A stretch of 60,821 bases of DNA. Source: an uncultured Hyphomicrobiales bacterium (GTDB lineage: Bacteria > Pseudomonadota > Alphaproteobacteria > Rhizobiales > Beijerinckiaceae). The notes below the pieces were generated by a model. That model was not told the DNA's origin, ran no database searches, and saw only the letters and a program-made list of their open reading frames with translations. Of this stretch, positions 8,381-16,985 are shown piece after piece. The position numbers were made by a program, and so were the translations under genes. The stretch is taken from the NCBI GenBank assembly GCA_903861645.1, contig CAIOVE010000009.1, positions 1-60,821 on the forward strand. The letters run 5' to 3'. How positions within the stretch are numbered: the stretch's first letter is position 1; each line of letters opens with the position of its first letter.

Positions 8381-9763
8381 CTAGGGCCGCAACGCCCCGG
8401 CGCAATCATCCACTTGCGAGAACGCGCCCAGCCGCTCGGCCCACGCTTGCGCGCGCGCGGCGCCGATATTGGGCGTCGCGTTGCGGATCAGCTTGCGGGC
8501 GCGATCCTCGACCGCGAGCGGCCGCGAGGCATGGCCGCGCCCGGCGCCCAGTTCATGGGCGAACGAACGACCACGCGCCCTGATCGTGATGCGCGCCGGC
8601 GCCTCGCGCGGCCAGCGCGCCGAAAAGGCGGCGTGCTCGCGCACGCGCACGCGCCGCGTGAGCGCCCGCACGGCGGCATCGTGGATCGCCGCCTCGATCA
8701 TGTCGTGATCGATCTCGCCCCGACAGAGCGCCAGCGCCACCATGAAGGCGATGCTGTGATCGGCGGTCTCGCGGTTTTCCGGCTCCCACAGATCGGGCGA
8801 GGTCGCGGCCCATTTGATGGCGAAGGCGTGCGTGTCGACCTCGACATCCTCGATGATCGTGTTCATGTCGGCATCGCCGAAAGCGTCGACGAGATCGGCG
8901 CGCAAGTCGAGCGCGATCTCCACCGGCGCCTGCGCGTGGAACACGGCGGGAAACATCTTGAGATGCGTGTCGCCGGAGCGGTCCCGCGCCGGATCGAGTT
9001 CGAGCGTCATGTCGCCGCTGACGACGTCGAGAAATCCCTGCCGGCCCTGAAAAACCGGGTCCGGGCCCGAAACATCCGCGCCGGCAAGCGTCGCGAGAAA
9101 CAACGCGTTGCGGCAGGCGTGCGGCGAGGCGAGGCTGCGCCACGTCGACACCTTGCGCGAGCGCGCCAGCAACATGTTGTTGGACGCCGCCATCATCGCG
9201 AGCGCGTTCAGCAACCGCGCGCGATCCAGCCCATGCAACACGCCCGCGACAACGATTGCGGAAAGGCCGACATAGGTCGCGTGGTCCCAGCCGCGCGCCA
9301 GCGCGTTGGACCCGTCGCACATGTCGAGCATGAGATGGGTTCCAACGCCGATGGCGCGCAAAACCTCGTCGCCGCTCCGGCCATGCGCCTCGCCCGCGGC
9401 GAGCGCGACGGGAATGAGGTCCGATGGATGGCCGCCGTTGCGACCAACATAGGTATCGTTCCAGTCGTGATAGCGAATCATCATGCCGTTGAGAAACGCC
9501 GCCGCGCCCGGCTCTCCCGACCCGTTCAGCAGGATCGAACAGGCGCCGCCTGTCGGCGATGGCGCGATGGCCCGCGCCACGGCGAGAACCTCGGGCTCGC
9601 GGCAGGACGCGATGGCGCAACCAAGCGCGTCCATCAGGCGCGCGGTCAACGCGTCACGCGAGGCCGGATCGAGCGGTCGCGCGTATTTCGCCAGCGTGAA
9701 ATCAACAATCGCGACGCAGATGTCATCGACGACGGGGACGGCGATACCGGCGGAACCGCTCAC
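8381..9763 (-). CDS. MmgE/PrpD family protein
   Basis: The 460-residue protein belongs to the MmgE/PrpD family (2-methylcitrate dehydratase, cis-aconitate decarboxylase, iminodisuccinate epimerase and many unassigned members). Typical features are the N-terminal helical bundle with MDALGCAIAS, the NGMMIRYHDWNDTY stretch (about residues 100-115) and GGHPSDLIPVALA. The start is taken as GTG at 9761-9763, which overlaps the TGA of the upstream Rieske gene as GTGA, implying translational coupling. A longer frame to 9802 runs into that gene and is not needed. It probably acts on a tricarboxylate or similar acid that comes from, or feeds, the oxygenase step. Confidence 0.88.
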   Translation of the reverse strand: MSGSAGIAVPVVDDICVAIVDFTLAKYARPLDPASRDALTARLMDALGCAIASCREPEVLAVARAIAPSPTGGACSILLNGSGEPGAAAFLNGMMIRYHDWNDTYVGRNGGHPSDLIPVALAAGEAHGRSGDEVLRAIGVGTHLMLDMCDGSNALARGWDHATYVGLSAIVVAGVLHGLDRARLLNALAMMAASNNMLLARSRKVSTWRSLASPHACRNALFLATLAGADVSGPDPVFQGRQGFLDVVSGDMTLELDPARDRSGDTHLKMFPAVFHAQAPVEIALDLRADLVDAFGDADMNTIIEDVEVDTHAFAIKWAATSPDLWEPENRETADHSIAFMVALALCRGEIDHDMIEAAIHDAAVRALTRRVRVREHAAFSARWPREAPARITIRARGRSFAHELGAGRGHASRPLAVEDRARKLIRNATPNIGAARAQAWAERLGAFSQVDDCAGALRP

Positions 9764-11031
9764 CACTTGGCCTTGGTCTGGGCGTCGAACACCTCGCGCC
9801 AATCCTGCCCGGCGCGAACGAAATCATCGTACGGGCGCATGCCGCGATGAACCTCCGGCATGACGCCGGGCGCCGCCTCGCCGGCTTCAACCGCGTCAAT
9901 GGCGCGCAGCAACATGCTGCGCATGGCGATGATCGCGCGGTCGGTACTACCGAGATGCTCCTTCGAGCGGTCGACGATGGGGCCCATGCCCTCCTGCAAG
10001 GCGAAATCCTGCGTGTTGATGCCGGTGATGCCGGTGAATACCTTGGCTTTCTGCAACGCGCGGTCGATCATGTAGTCGTTGCGCTTGTTCTTCTTCAGCT
10101 TGTAGGTGCCGGGGATCATGTCGTCGGGACCGCGGCCATAGAAGTTTTCCGTGTGGATGCGGTGATCCTCGGAAAGCGGCGTGGTCTCGTCGTAGGCGTG
10201 ATGCCAGTTGTAGACGAACGTCGTTTCGTCATCGATGGGAACCCACACATGGCCGTCGATGGCGGGGTTCGCGCGCCGCTTGCCGCTGAATTCGTGAATG
10301 CCGCCGCGCATTTGCTGAAATGGCATCACGTAGTGGTAGAGCCTGATATAGACGTCGCCGCCGCCCATCTGGCGCGTCGAGACGTAGTTGTAACCGTAAT
10401 CGGTCGGGTTGACGTCGAGCCGCGGCGACTTGTCGAGCAGGCGGGGATCGCTCTTGGCCGACATGTTGTTGTTGTGAGCGTAAGACGAATGCGCCGTGTC
10501 GAGACCACCTTCCAGCGCCTGCAAATAGTTGCATTCCTCATAGGTTTTCGACACGTGCAGATGGCTGTGCGGCACGCGCAGCCATTCATAGTCGGGCGGC
10601 GGCGGCTTCTGGTCGGCGGGGCCCATATAGGCCCAGACGATGCCGCCACGCTCGACCGTCGGATAGGCCGTTATCTTGAGATTGGCCTTCATGCGATCAT
10701 TGCCCGGCTCGGTGGGCAGATCGACGCAGTCGCCGTTGCGGTCGAATTTCCAGCCGTGATAGGCGCAGCGAATGCCGCATTCCTCGTTGCGCCCGAAATA
10801 GAACGGCGCGCGACGGTGCGGACAGAAGGCGTCGACCAGCGCAACGATTCCCTCGCTGTCGCGAAACGCCAGCAGATCCTCGCCCAGCAGGCGCACGCGC
10901 ACCGGCGGACCATCCTTTTCCGGAACTTCCTCCGAGAGCACGGCAGGCTGCCAGTAGCGACGGAAAAGATTGCCCGCGGGGGTTCCCGGACCCACGCGCG
11001 TCAAACGAACATTCTGCTCCGCCGTAACCAC
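9760..11031 (-). CDS. Rieske aromatic ring-hydroxylating oxygenase, phthalate-4,5-dioxygenase-like
   Basis: From a GTG at 11031 the protein has 423 residues and begins VVTAEQNVRLTRVGPGTPAG, the normal start for phthalate-dioxygenase-type oxygenases. The Rieske ligands are CPH then CAYH, with 16 residues between. The mononuclear iron segment is LEGGLDTAHSSYAH. Family members dihydroxylate carboxylated aromatics, or O-demethylate them, with a PDR-type reductase. The frame remains open for 93 codons upstream, but that part overlaps the divergent CoA-transferase gene. A GGGGAGACG ribosome site supports the GTG. It is coupled to the MmgE/PrpD gene through a GTGA overlap. Confidence 0.9.
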   Translation of the reverse strand: MVTAEQNVRLTRVGPGTPAGNLFRRYWQPAVLSEEVPEKDGPPVRVRLLGEDLLAFRDSEGIVALVDAFCPHRRAPFYFGRNEECGIRCAYHGWKFDRNGDCVDLPTEPGNDRMKANLKITAYPTVERGGIVWAYMGPADQKPPPPDYEWLRVPHSHLHVSKTYEECNYLQALEGGLDTAHSSYAHNNNMSAKSDPRLLDKSPRLDVNPTDYGYNYVSTRQMGGGDVYIRLYHYVMPFQQMRGGIHEFSGKRRANPAIDGHVWVPIDDETTFVYNWHHAYDETTPLSEDHRIHTENFYGRGPDDMIPGTYKLKKNKRNDYMIDRALQKAKVFTGITGINTQDFALQEGMGPIVDRSKEHLGSTDRAIIAMRSMLLRAIDAVEAGEAAPGVMPEVHRGMRPYDDFVRAGQDWREVFDAQTKAKW

Positions 11032-11128
11032 CTTGCGTCTCCCCGCATTGCCTGTTTCGGGCGGAAAATGCCACAGTGCGATACACAAGGCAAAACGCCG
11101 ACGCGGGAAGAAACGAGGTTCATCCGGA

Positions 11129-12271
11129 ATGGTCGAGGCCGAAGACGACAAGCGCGCGCCCGTCGCGCCCCTGCGCGGCGTGAAGGTGCTGGAACTCGCG
11201 ACCATGATCACCGGTCCGCTCGCCGGCATGATGCTCGGCGATATTGGCGCGGACGTGCTCAAGATCGAGCGGCCCGGCGGCGGCGATCCGTTTCGCAAAT
11301 ACAACGACACGCTTTACAGCCCGCAATTCGCGTCCTTCAACCGCAACAAGACGAGCCGTGTGCTCGACCTCAAGCTGGAGGCCGATCGCGCGACATTCCG
11401 CGATCTCGTCGCCGAACATGACGTGCTGATCGAGAACCTGCGCCCCGGCAATCTGGAGTCGCTCGGGCTCGGCGCCGACGCCCTGCGCGCGCTCAATCCG
11501 CGCCTGATCCATTGCTCGATAACTGGCTTCGGCGCGGTCGGGCCCTATCGCTTTCGCCCCGCCTACGACACGGTCGGGCAGGCGCTCAGCGGCATCGCGA
11601 GCCTCGCGCTCGATGAAAACGAACCGGCGCTCGTCGGCACGACGATCTCCGACAATGTCACAGGCATGTACGCCTGTTACGGCATCATGGCCGCGCTGCA
11701 CGAGCGCCACGCGACCGGGCAGGGCCGCCGCGTCGAGGTCAACATGCTGGAAGCCTCCGTCGCCTTCATGCCCGACGCCTTCATGCATTATGAAATGTTC
11801 GGAACGGTGGCGGGCCCGCTGACGCGCATCGCCTCGTCGAACGCCTACGTTTTCAAATGCGCCGACGCAAAGCTGGTTGCGATCCATCTCAGCTCCAACG
11901 AGGGCAACTGGCGCGAACTCGTGAAGGTTCTCGACGCGCCCGCGCTGGCCACCGATCCGCGGTTCAACCCGCGGCGCGAGCGCATCAGGAATTACAAGCT
12001 GCTGCGTACGGAATTGACGGGCCTGTTCGCGCGTCGCCCGCGATCGGAATGGATCGATTTGCTGGTGGAGGCCGACGTGCCCTGTTCGCCCGTCAAAACG
12101 CCGCCGGAGGTCATGGACGATCCGCAGGTCGAGGCGCTCGGCGCCTTCGCGACCATGCGCCTCGCGACCGGTCGCGACGCGCGCATGCCGCGCGCGCCGG
12201 TGCTTTTCGACGGCAAGCGCCCGGACGCCTGGACGCCGCCGCCCGCCTACGAGGACAAACGCGGCGGCTGA
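11129..12271 (+). CDS. CaiB/BaiF family CoA transferase
   Basis: The 380-residue protein is a class III CoA transferase. It has the N-terminal GVKVLELATMITGPLAG motif, the DVLKIERPGGGDPFR motif, and the conserved catalytic Asp in RPAYDTVGQA (about residue 150). Such enzymes move CoA between carboxylic acids through an acyl-aspartyl intermediate. ATG 11129 is preceded by an AAGAAACGAGG ribosome site. It is divergent from the Rieske/PrpD pair with only 97 bases between, so shared control is likely. It is followed tail-to-tail, without a gap, by the beta-keto acid cleavage gene. Its likely role is activation of an aromatic or aliphatic acid from the same pathway. Confidence 0.9.
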   Translation: MVEAEDDKRAPVAPLRGVKVLELATMITGPLAGMMLGDIGADVLKIERPGGGDPFRKYNDTLYSPQFASFNRNKTSRVLDLKLEADRATFRDLVAEHDVLIENLRPGNLESLGLGADALRALNPRLIHCSITGFGAVGPYRFRPAYDTVGQALSGIASLALDENEPALVGTTISDNVTGMYACYGIMAALHERHATGQGRRVEVNMLEASVAFMPDAFMHYEMFGTVAGPLTRIASSNAYVFKCADAKLVAIHLSSNEGNWRELVKVLDAPALATDPRFNPRRERIRNYKLLRTELTGLFARRPRSEWIDLLVEADVPCSPVKTPPEVMDDPQVEALGAFATMRLATGRDARMPRAPVLFDGKRPDAWTPPPAYEDKRGG

Positions 12272-13144
12272 TCAGCCCTTGAGGCCGAGGATGGCGCGCG
12301 CCTCCTTCGGGCTCGCCAGTTCGCCATCAAGGGATTCGACGATGCGCCGCGCCTTTTCAACCAGCGCCGCGTTGCTCGGCGCAGGCTTTCCATAGGCCAG
12401 ATAGCGATTGTCCTCGAAGCCGACGCGAATATGCCCGCCAAGCAGATAGGTCTGCGCCAGCATGGGAAACTCCATGCGCGCGATGCCGAACGCCGCCCAG
12501 ATGCAATCCTTCGGCAACAGGCTCTTCATGTAGAGAATGGTCTCGACCGTCGGACTGGCGCCAAATCCCGCGCCCAGCACGATCTGGAAGAGACCGGGAC
12601 CATCGATGACGCCATCCGCCATGAGTTTGTTGGCGAGGTGAATATCGCCGGAATCAAACACCTCGTATTCGGGATAGACGCCCGCCTCGCGAATCGCCGC
12701 CGCCATTTCGCGGATCATCCACGGCGGATTGATCATCGCGTTGTTGCCCATCCACATGGTCTGGAAGTCGAGCGAGCAAATGTCGGGCTTCAGCGCGACA
12801 ACGTGCTCGACACGCTTGGCCGCGGTCGCCATCACCGAGCCCGGCGCCGCGAGGCCGGGGTTTTCCGGCGTCGGCACGAAGCGCGCGCCGCTGCCCGTGG
12901 TCAGATTGATGAGGACATCGACGCCGCTGTCGCGGATGCGCTCGACCGTCTCGCGATAATGCTTCAGTTCCATGCTGCCATTGCCGGTCTCGGGTTCGCG
13001 CACGTGAATATGCACGATGGCGGCGCCCGCCCTGGCCGCGCCGATGGAGGATTCGGCGATCTCCCTCGGCGTCACCGGAACCTGCTTGTCCTTGCCGATG
13101 GGCGCGGCGCCCGTGACGGCGCAGCTCAGAATGCGCTTGCTCAT
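12272..13144 (-). CDS. Beta-keto acid cleavage enzyme (BKACE, Kce-like)
   Basis: The 290-residue TIM-barrel protein starts at ATG 13144. It carries the HIHVRE metal-binding motif (H45, H47) of the 3-keto-5-aminohexanoate cleavage enzyme family, plus GSGARFVPTPENP and the C-terminal GGHIRVGFEDN block. The family uses Zn2+ to split a beta-keto acid with acetyl-CoA, giving acetoacetate and a new acyl-CoA; substrate range is wide and largely undetermined. It is co-directional with and 32 bases downstream of the TctC-type binding protein gene, suggesting one transcript that imports and breaks down an acid. Confidence 0.92.
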   Translation of the reverse strand: MSKRILSCAVTGAAPIGKDKQVPVTPREIAESSIGAARAGAAIVHIHVREPETGNGSMELKHYRETVERIRDSGVDVLINLTTGSGARFVPTPENPGLAAPGSVMATAAKRVEHVVALKPDICSLDFQTMWMGNNAMINPPWMIREMAAAIREAGVYPEYEVFDSGDIHLANKLMADGVIDGPGLFQIVLGAGFGASPTVETILYMKSLLPKDCIWAAFGIARMEFPMLAQTYLLGGHIRVGFEDNRYLAYGKPAPSNAALVEKARRIVESLDGELASPKEARAILGLKG

Positions 13145-13176
13145 GCGATGGTCTCCTCGCGGCGCCGCGGCGACGC

Positions 13177-14145
13177 CTATTGTTTCTCGATGTGGTTTTC
13201 GGCGGCGACGCGCGCCCAGAGATCGCGCTCGCGCGCCAGGAAGCGGGCGGTTTCGGCGGGCGAACGCGTCTCGGGGTCCGTGCCCATGGCGCGGAAGCGC
13301 TCGGTGATCGCCGGTTCGCGCATGGCGCCGACAATGGCCCTGTTGAGCCAGTCGACGATCGGGGCCGGCGTGCCGGGCGGCGCGACGATCGCGTACCAGA
13401 CCGTCAACACGAAATCCTCGGGATAGCCGAGTTCGCGAAAAGTCGGGACATCCGGCGCGTCGGGCGAGCGCTTCTCCGAGCCGATGGCGAACATCTTGAG
13501 CTTGCCCTCGCGATTCCATGGCAGGATGTTGGCGAGCGGCGCCATGAACAGATCGATCTCGCCCTTCAAAAGCGCCTGCGTCGCGGGTTCCGCCCCGTTG
13601 AACGGCACGTGAACCATATGCGTTCCGCTCTGCTTTTCGAGCAACAGCACCGCCATGTGATTGCCGCCGCCGATGCCCTGACTGCCGTAATTGATCTTGT
13701 CGGGATGGGCCCTGGCGTAGTCGATGAACTCCTTCATCGAGGCGGCGGGAAAATCGCCGCGCGTCGCCATCACCAGCGGCTGGCTCGACACCATCGCCAC
13801 CGGCGCGAAGGCGACCGGATCGTAACCGAGATTGGCGTGCGTCAACTGGTTGAACACGAGCGGCGAGTTCGGCGAGATCAGCAGCGTGTAGCCGTCGGGC
13901 CGCGCGCGAAACACGGTGCTCGCGCCCAGCACGCCCATGGCGCCCGGCTTGGGATCGACCACGAAGGGTTGACCGCCCTTGCGCTGCACGACATCGCTGA
14001 TGAGCCGCATTTGCAGCTCCATGTTGCTGCCCGGCGTCGAGGGAATGACAATGCCGATGGGGCGGTTGGGAAAGGCCTCCTGCGCCGGCGCGGGCGAAAG
14101 GCCCGCGACGAAAAACATGGCGCAAAGCGCGAACAGGCGTTTCAT
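13177..14145 (-). CDS. TctC/Bug family periplasmic binding protein
   Basis: The 322-residue protein starts at ATG 14145 (an in-frame ATG at 14154 is also possible). Residues 1-21 are a signal peptide (KRLFALCAMFFVAG ending near APAQ). The mature fold shows Bug-family marks: FPNRPIGIVIPSTPGS, a PGAMGVLG loop and YGSQGIGGGNH. Bug proteins bind carboxylic acids with a water-mediated clamp. No TctA or TctB membrane genes are nearby. It lies directly upstream of the BKACE gene on the same strand, which hints that its ligand is that enzyme's substrate or precursor. Confidence 0.92.
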   Translation of the reverse strand: MKRLFALCAMFFVAGLSPAPAQEAFPNRPIGIVIPSTPGSNMELQMRLISDVVQRKGGQPFVVDPKPGAMGVLGASTVFRARPDGYTLLISPNSPLVFNQLTHANLGYDPVAFAPVAMVSSQPLVMATRGDFPAASMKEFIDYARAHPDKINYGSQGIGGGNHMAVLLLEKQSGTHMVHVPFNGAEPATQALLKGEIDLFMAPLANILPWNREGKLKMFAIGSEKRSPDAPDVPTFRELGYPEDFVLTVWYAIVAPPGTPAPIVDWLNRAIVGAMREPAITERFRAMGTDPETRSPAETARFLARERDLWARVAAENHIEKQ

Positions 14146-14268
14146 GACACGCATATCCTCCCGCGACATCGTGGCGACCATTGAATCGTCGCCTTCGAAC
14201 GCGCGCGCCCTATCGAGCCCGGCGCGCCAGCCCTTGTCAACATGGCCGGCGCGGCGTGGGTATCGCGT

Positions 14269-15027
14269 TCATTCCACGAAGGGCTCGATTCCCATCTGGC
14301 GCAACAGGGGTTCGGCGGTCGGCGCGGTGAAATAACGCGTCAGCTTGCGGGCCAGCTCGGGTTCGCGCGCGTTGGCGGATACGCCCGTCGCGAAGCCGAT
14401 CCACGTTTGCAACTCCGGCGGAATGAGGCCGACGAGCCGCGCGCCAGGCACGCCATAAATGCGCGAGGCGACGACCACGACGACATCGATATCGCCCTTG
14501 GCGACGACCTCGACGTTGTATTCGCCCGGCATGGGCCGCAGCTTGCCCTTCAACTGGTCCGCGAGGCCCATGCGGTCGACCAGCGAGGCGAAATACTTGC
14601 CGCTGGCGCCATCGCCCGGATAGGCGACCGCCCTGGCGTTGAGCAGCACGCGCTTGAAGCCCTCGACCGTGGAGACATCGACGACGGGCGCGTTCGTCGC
14701 CATCGCCACGCCGAGCCCGATGCGACCGATGACGGCGCGCGTCTCCTTGACGACCTTGCCCTGCTGGATCAGCGCGTCGAGCGTCGGCGGATTGAGCACC
14801 GCGACATCGAAAGCCTCGCCCTCCTCGACCCGCTTCTGCACGGTGGGATTGACGGCGAAATCGACGGTCACCTTGTTGCCGGTCTCACGCTCGAAGCGGG
14901 CGCTGAGTTCCGCCACCGCCGCGCGCGCGCCATTGCCGCTGAGCACCTTGAGTTCGGCGGCGCGCGCGACGCCGCTCGCCAGAAGCGCGGCGACCATGAT
15001 CGCCCGCGAAACAGTCGTGAACCCCAT
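14269..15027 (-). CDS. ModA-like molybdate-type extracellular substrate-binding protein
   Basis: From ATG 15027, supported by a GGGGGAGGGA ribosome site, the protein has 252 residues with a signal peptide to about residue 24 (SGVARAAELK). The LKVLSGNGARAAVAELSARFERETG opening and AFDVAVLNPPTLDALIQQGKV segment match the ModA-like family of type II periplasmic binding proteins. In this subgroup the oxyanion ligands of true ModA are often not kept, so organic or other anions are possible. No ModB or ModC adjoins it; a NitT/TauT-type permease is divergent at 15139. A Mo enzyme does lie at 58411, but linkage is inferential. Confidence 0.85.
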   Translation of the reverse strand: MGFTTVSRAIMVAALLASGVARAAELKVLSGNGARAAVAELSARFERETGNKVTVDFAVNPTVQKRVEEGEAFDVAVLNPPTLDALIQQGKVVKETRAVIGRIGLGVAMATNAPVVDVSTVEGFKRVLLNARAVAYPGDGASGKYFASLVDRMGLADQLKGKLRPMPGEYNVEVVAKGDIDVVVVVASRIYGVPGARLVGLIPPELQTWIGFATGVSANAREPELARKLTRYFTAPTAEPLLRQMGIEPFVE

Positions 15028-15138
15028 GACATCCCTCCCCCGGCGCGACGCGCGCGACCCGCGACGGCTACGCCCGAACGTCGCGCCGGTCAAACCGCGG
15101 GACTTGACGGGCGACGGGCTTTGCCGCCCGATGCACCG

Positions 15139-15942
15139 ATGACATCGACGAACCCAAACGCGATCCAGCCCGTGCGTTTTCGCGGCGGCGGATTTTCCGC
15201 CGCGCCGCGACCATTCTTGTCATGGCTCGGCATCCTCGCCGTTCTCGGCTTCTGGCAAATGTCGGGATCGGCGGGCTGGGTGTCGCCGGTGTTCCTGCCG
15301 CCGCCGGCGAGCATCGTCGAATCGCTCTGGCGGCTCGCGGTCTCCGGCGACCTTTGGATTCATCTGTCCGCCTCGCTCGGGCGCATCGGCGGCGGCTGGA
15401 TCATCGGCACGTTGCTCGGCCTTGTCGTCGGCGTCGTCATGGGTCTCGCCTCGGTCATGCGCGCGCTGTCAATGCCTCTTGTCTCGGCGGTCTATCCCGT
15501 GCCGAAAATCGCGCTGCTGCCGCTGCTGATCCTCTGGATGGGCATCGGCGAGACGCCGAAGCTCGTCACCATCGCGTCGGGCGTTTTCTTTCCCACCGTC
15601 ATCGCCACGCTGGCGGGCGTCGATGGCGTGCCGCGCAATCTCATTCTGATGGCGCGCGCCTTCAACCTGCCGACGGCCGACATCATCCGCAAGATCGTGC
15701 TGCCCGCGGCGCTTCCCGGCATCCTCGCGGGATTCCGCATTTCGCTGGCGAGCGCGCTGATCCTCGTGGTCGCGGCGGAAATGATCGGCGCGCAATATGG
15801 CGTCGGCGCCTTTCTGCTGACGGCGGGCAATCTGATGCAATCGTCCGATCTGCTGGCCGGCGTGGTCGTGCTGTCGATCCTCGGCCTTGCCTTCGGCGGC
15901 GCGCTCTCGGCCATCGAGCGCTATTGTCTCGCGTGGCGATAG
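15139..15942 (+). CDS. ABC transporter permease, NitT/TauT (SsuC) type
   Basis: The 267-residue integral membrane protein has about six hydrophobic segments (residues 28-45, 80-105, 110-150, 190-215 and 235-258). The EAA loop AFNLPTADIIRKIVLPAALPG (about residues 170-190) would contact the ATPase. The family imports nitrate, taurine, sulfonates, riboflavin precursors or aromatic sulfonates. Unusually, neither an ATPase nor a binding protein of its own type is adjacent. Candidate partners in the window are the NMT1-like binding proteins at 22702 and 52107. The ATG is chosen because residues before it are shadow coding of the ModA-like gene region. Confidence 0.9.
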   Translation: MTSTNPNAIQPVRFRGGGFSAAPRPFLSWLGILAVLGFWQMSGSAGWVSPVFLPPPASIVESLWRLAVSGDLWIHLSASLGRIGGGWIIGTLLGLVVGVVMGLASVMRALSMPLVSAVYPVPKIALLPLLILWMGIGETPKLVTIASGVFFPTVIATLAGVDGVPRNLILMARAFNLPTADIIRKIVLPAALPGILAGFRISLASALILVVAAEMIGAQYGVGAFLLTAGNLMQSSDLLAGVVVLSILGLAFGGALSAIERYCLAWR

Positions 15943-16014
15943 GCCACGCGGGCGCGTGTTGACAGACGCGCGCGCGCCAAACACCATCCGCCCATCAAAC
16001 CGGAGGAAATCGCG

Positions 16015-16977
16015 TTGCAGGGCAAGATCGCCATCGAGGAACATTTCGCCATTCCCGAAACGAACGGGGTGAAGAACCGCGTCGCCTCGGCCTATTGGGA
16101 CGGGCTCAACGCCAAGCTGCTCGATTTCGACAATCAGCGCATCGAGGAGATGGACAAGGGCGGCGTCGGCTTCGCGATCATTTCGCTGAACGCGCCCGCC
16201 GTGCAAGGCTTCAACGATCCGAGGGAGGCGATCGAGGTCGCGCGCCGCGCCAATGACGCGCTGGCCGAGCAGGTGCGCCGCCGGCCCGATCGCTACGCCG
16301 GCTTCGCCGCCCTGCCCTTGCAGGATCCCGACGCCGCCGCGCGCGAGTTCCAGCGCTGCGTGCGCGATCTCGGCTTCAAGGGCGCGCTCGTCAACGGCTA
16401 TTCAAACGCGCCCGACGGCAAGACCGGGCTGTATTACGACGCGCCGATGTACCGGCCCTTCTGGGCCGAGGTCGAGAAGCTCGACGTGCCCTTCTATCTG
16501 CACCCGCGCGATCCCGTGTCGCTGGAGCGCTACGCGGGCGTGCCCTGGCTGGTCGGCTCGGCGTGGAGCTTCGCCGAGGAAACCGCGCTGCACGCGCTGC
16601 GCCTGCTGACGGGCGGCCTGTTCGACGAGCATCCGAAACTCAAGCTCATCCTCGGCCATCTTGGCGAGCGGATTCCCTTCGATCTCTGGCGTCTCGATCA
16701 CCGGCTGAAATACCGGCATGACTGCCCGGCCAAGCGCAAGGTCTCCGACTATTTCCGCGAGAACGTCTGGGTGACGACATCGGGCAATTTCAGCACGCAG
16801 GCGCTGATGGAGTGCATGTTGCAGATCGGCTCGGATCGCATCCTGTTCTCCGTGGATTACCCCTATGAGGAAACCCAACCGGGAACCGACTGGTTCGACG
16901 CGGCCGAAATTTCCGAGGCGGATCGCGTCAAGATCGGCCGGGGCAACGCGGAGCGGCTGTTCAACCTGCCGCGCTGA
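16015..16977 (+). CDS. Amidohydrolase-superfamily decarboxylase, gamma-resorcylate decarboxylase-like
   Basis: The 320-residue protein begins at TTG 16015 behind a strong CCGGAGGAAA ribosome site. It shows E8 and H10 (IAIEEHFAIPE), H163 (FYLHPRDP), H215 (ILGHLGE) and D281 (FSVDYPYE), the metal and catalytic residues of gamma-resorcylate (2,6-dihydroxybenzoate) decarboxylase and its relatives. The ISLNAPAVQ and DLGFKGALVNGYS segments also match that subgroup closely. The reaction would be reversible non-oxidative removal of a ring carboxylate, here possibly from 2,6-dihydroxybenzoate to resorcinol. An MFS transporter gene ends convergently 9 bases away. Confidence 0.9.
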   Translation: MQGKIAIEEHFAIPETNGVKNRVASAYWDGLNAKLLDFDNQRIEEMDKGGVGFAIISLNAPAVQGFNDPREAIEVARRANDALAEQVRRRPDRYAGFAALPLQDPDAAAREFQRCVRDLGFKGALVNGYSNAPDGKTGLYYDAPMYRPFWAEVEKLDVPFYLHPRDPVSLERYAGVPWLVGSAWSFAEETALHALRLLTGGLFDEHPKLKLILGHLGERIPFDLWRLDHRLKYRHDCPAKRKVSDYFRENVWVTTSGNFSTQALMECMLQIGSDRILFSVDYPYEETQPGTDWFDAAEISEADRVKIGRGNAERLFNLPR

Positions 16978-16985
16978 CGGCAGGC

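Noticed and set aside
11032-11310. N-terminal extension of the phthalate-dioxygenase-like protein by 93 codons
   Set aside because: The extra part overlaps the divergent CoA-transferase start region, is Ser/Pro/Arg-rich without homology, and the GTG at 11031 yields the normal family N-terminus with a ribosome site.
13145-14125. Open frame extending the BKACE gene upstream as a fusion with a second domain
   Set aside because: The upstream residues are an out-of-frame reading of the TctC gene; the BKACE starts normally at ATG 13144.
14242-15138. A 299-codon N-terminal extension of the ABC permease
   Set aside because: It is antisense to the ModA-like gene and low in complexity; the permease domain begins directly after ATG 15139.
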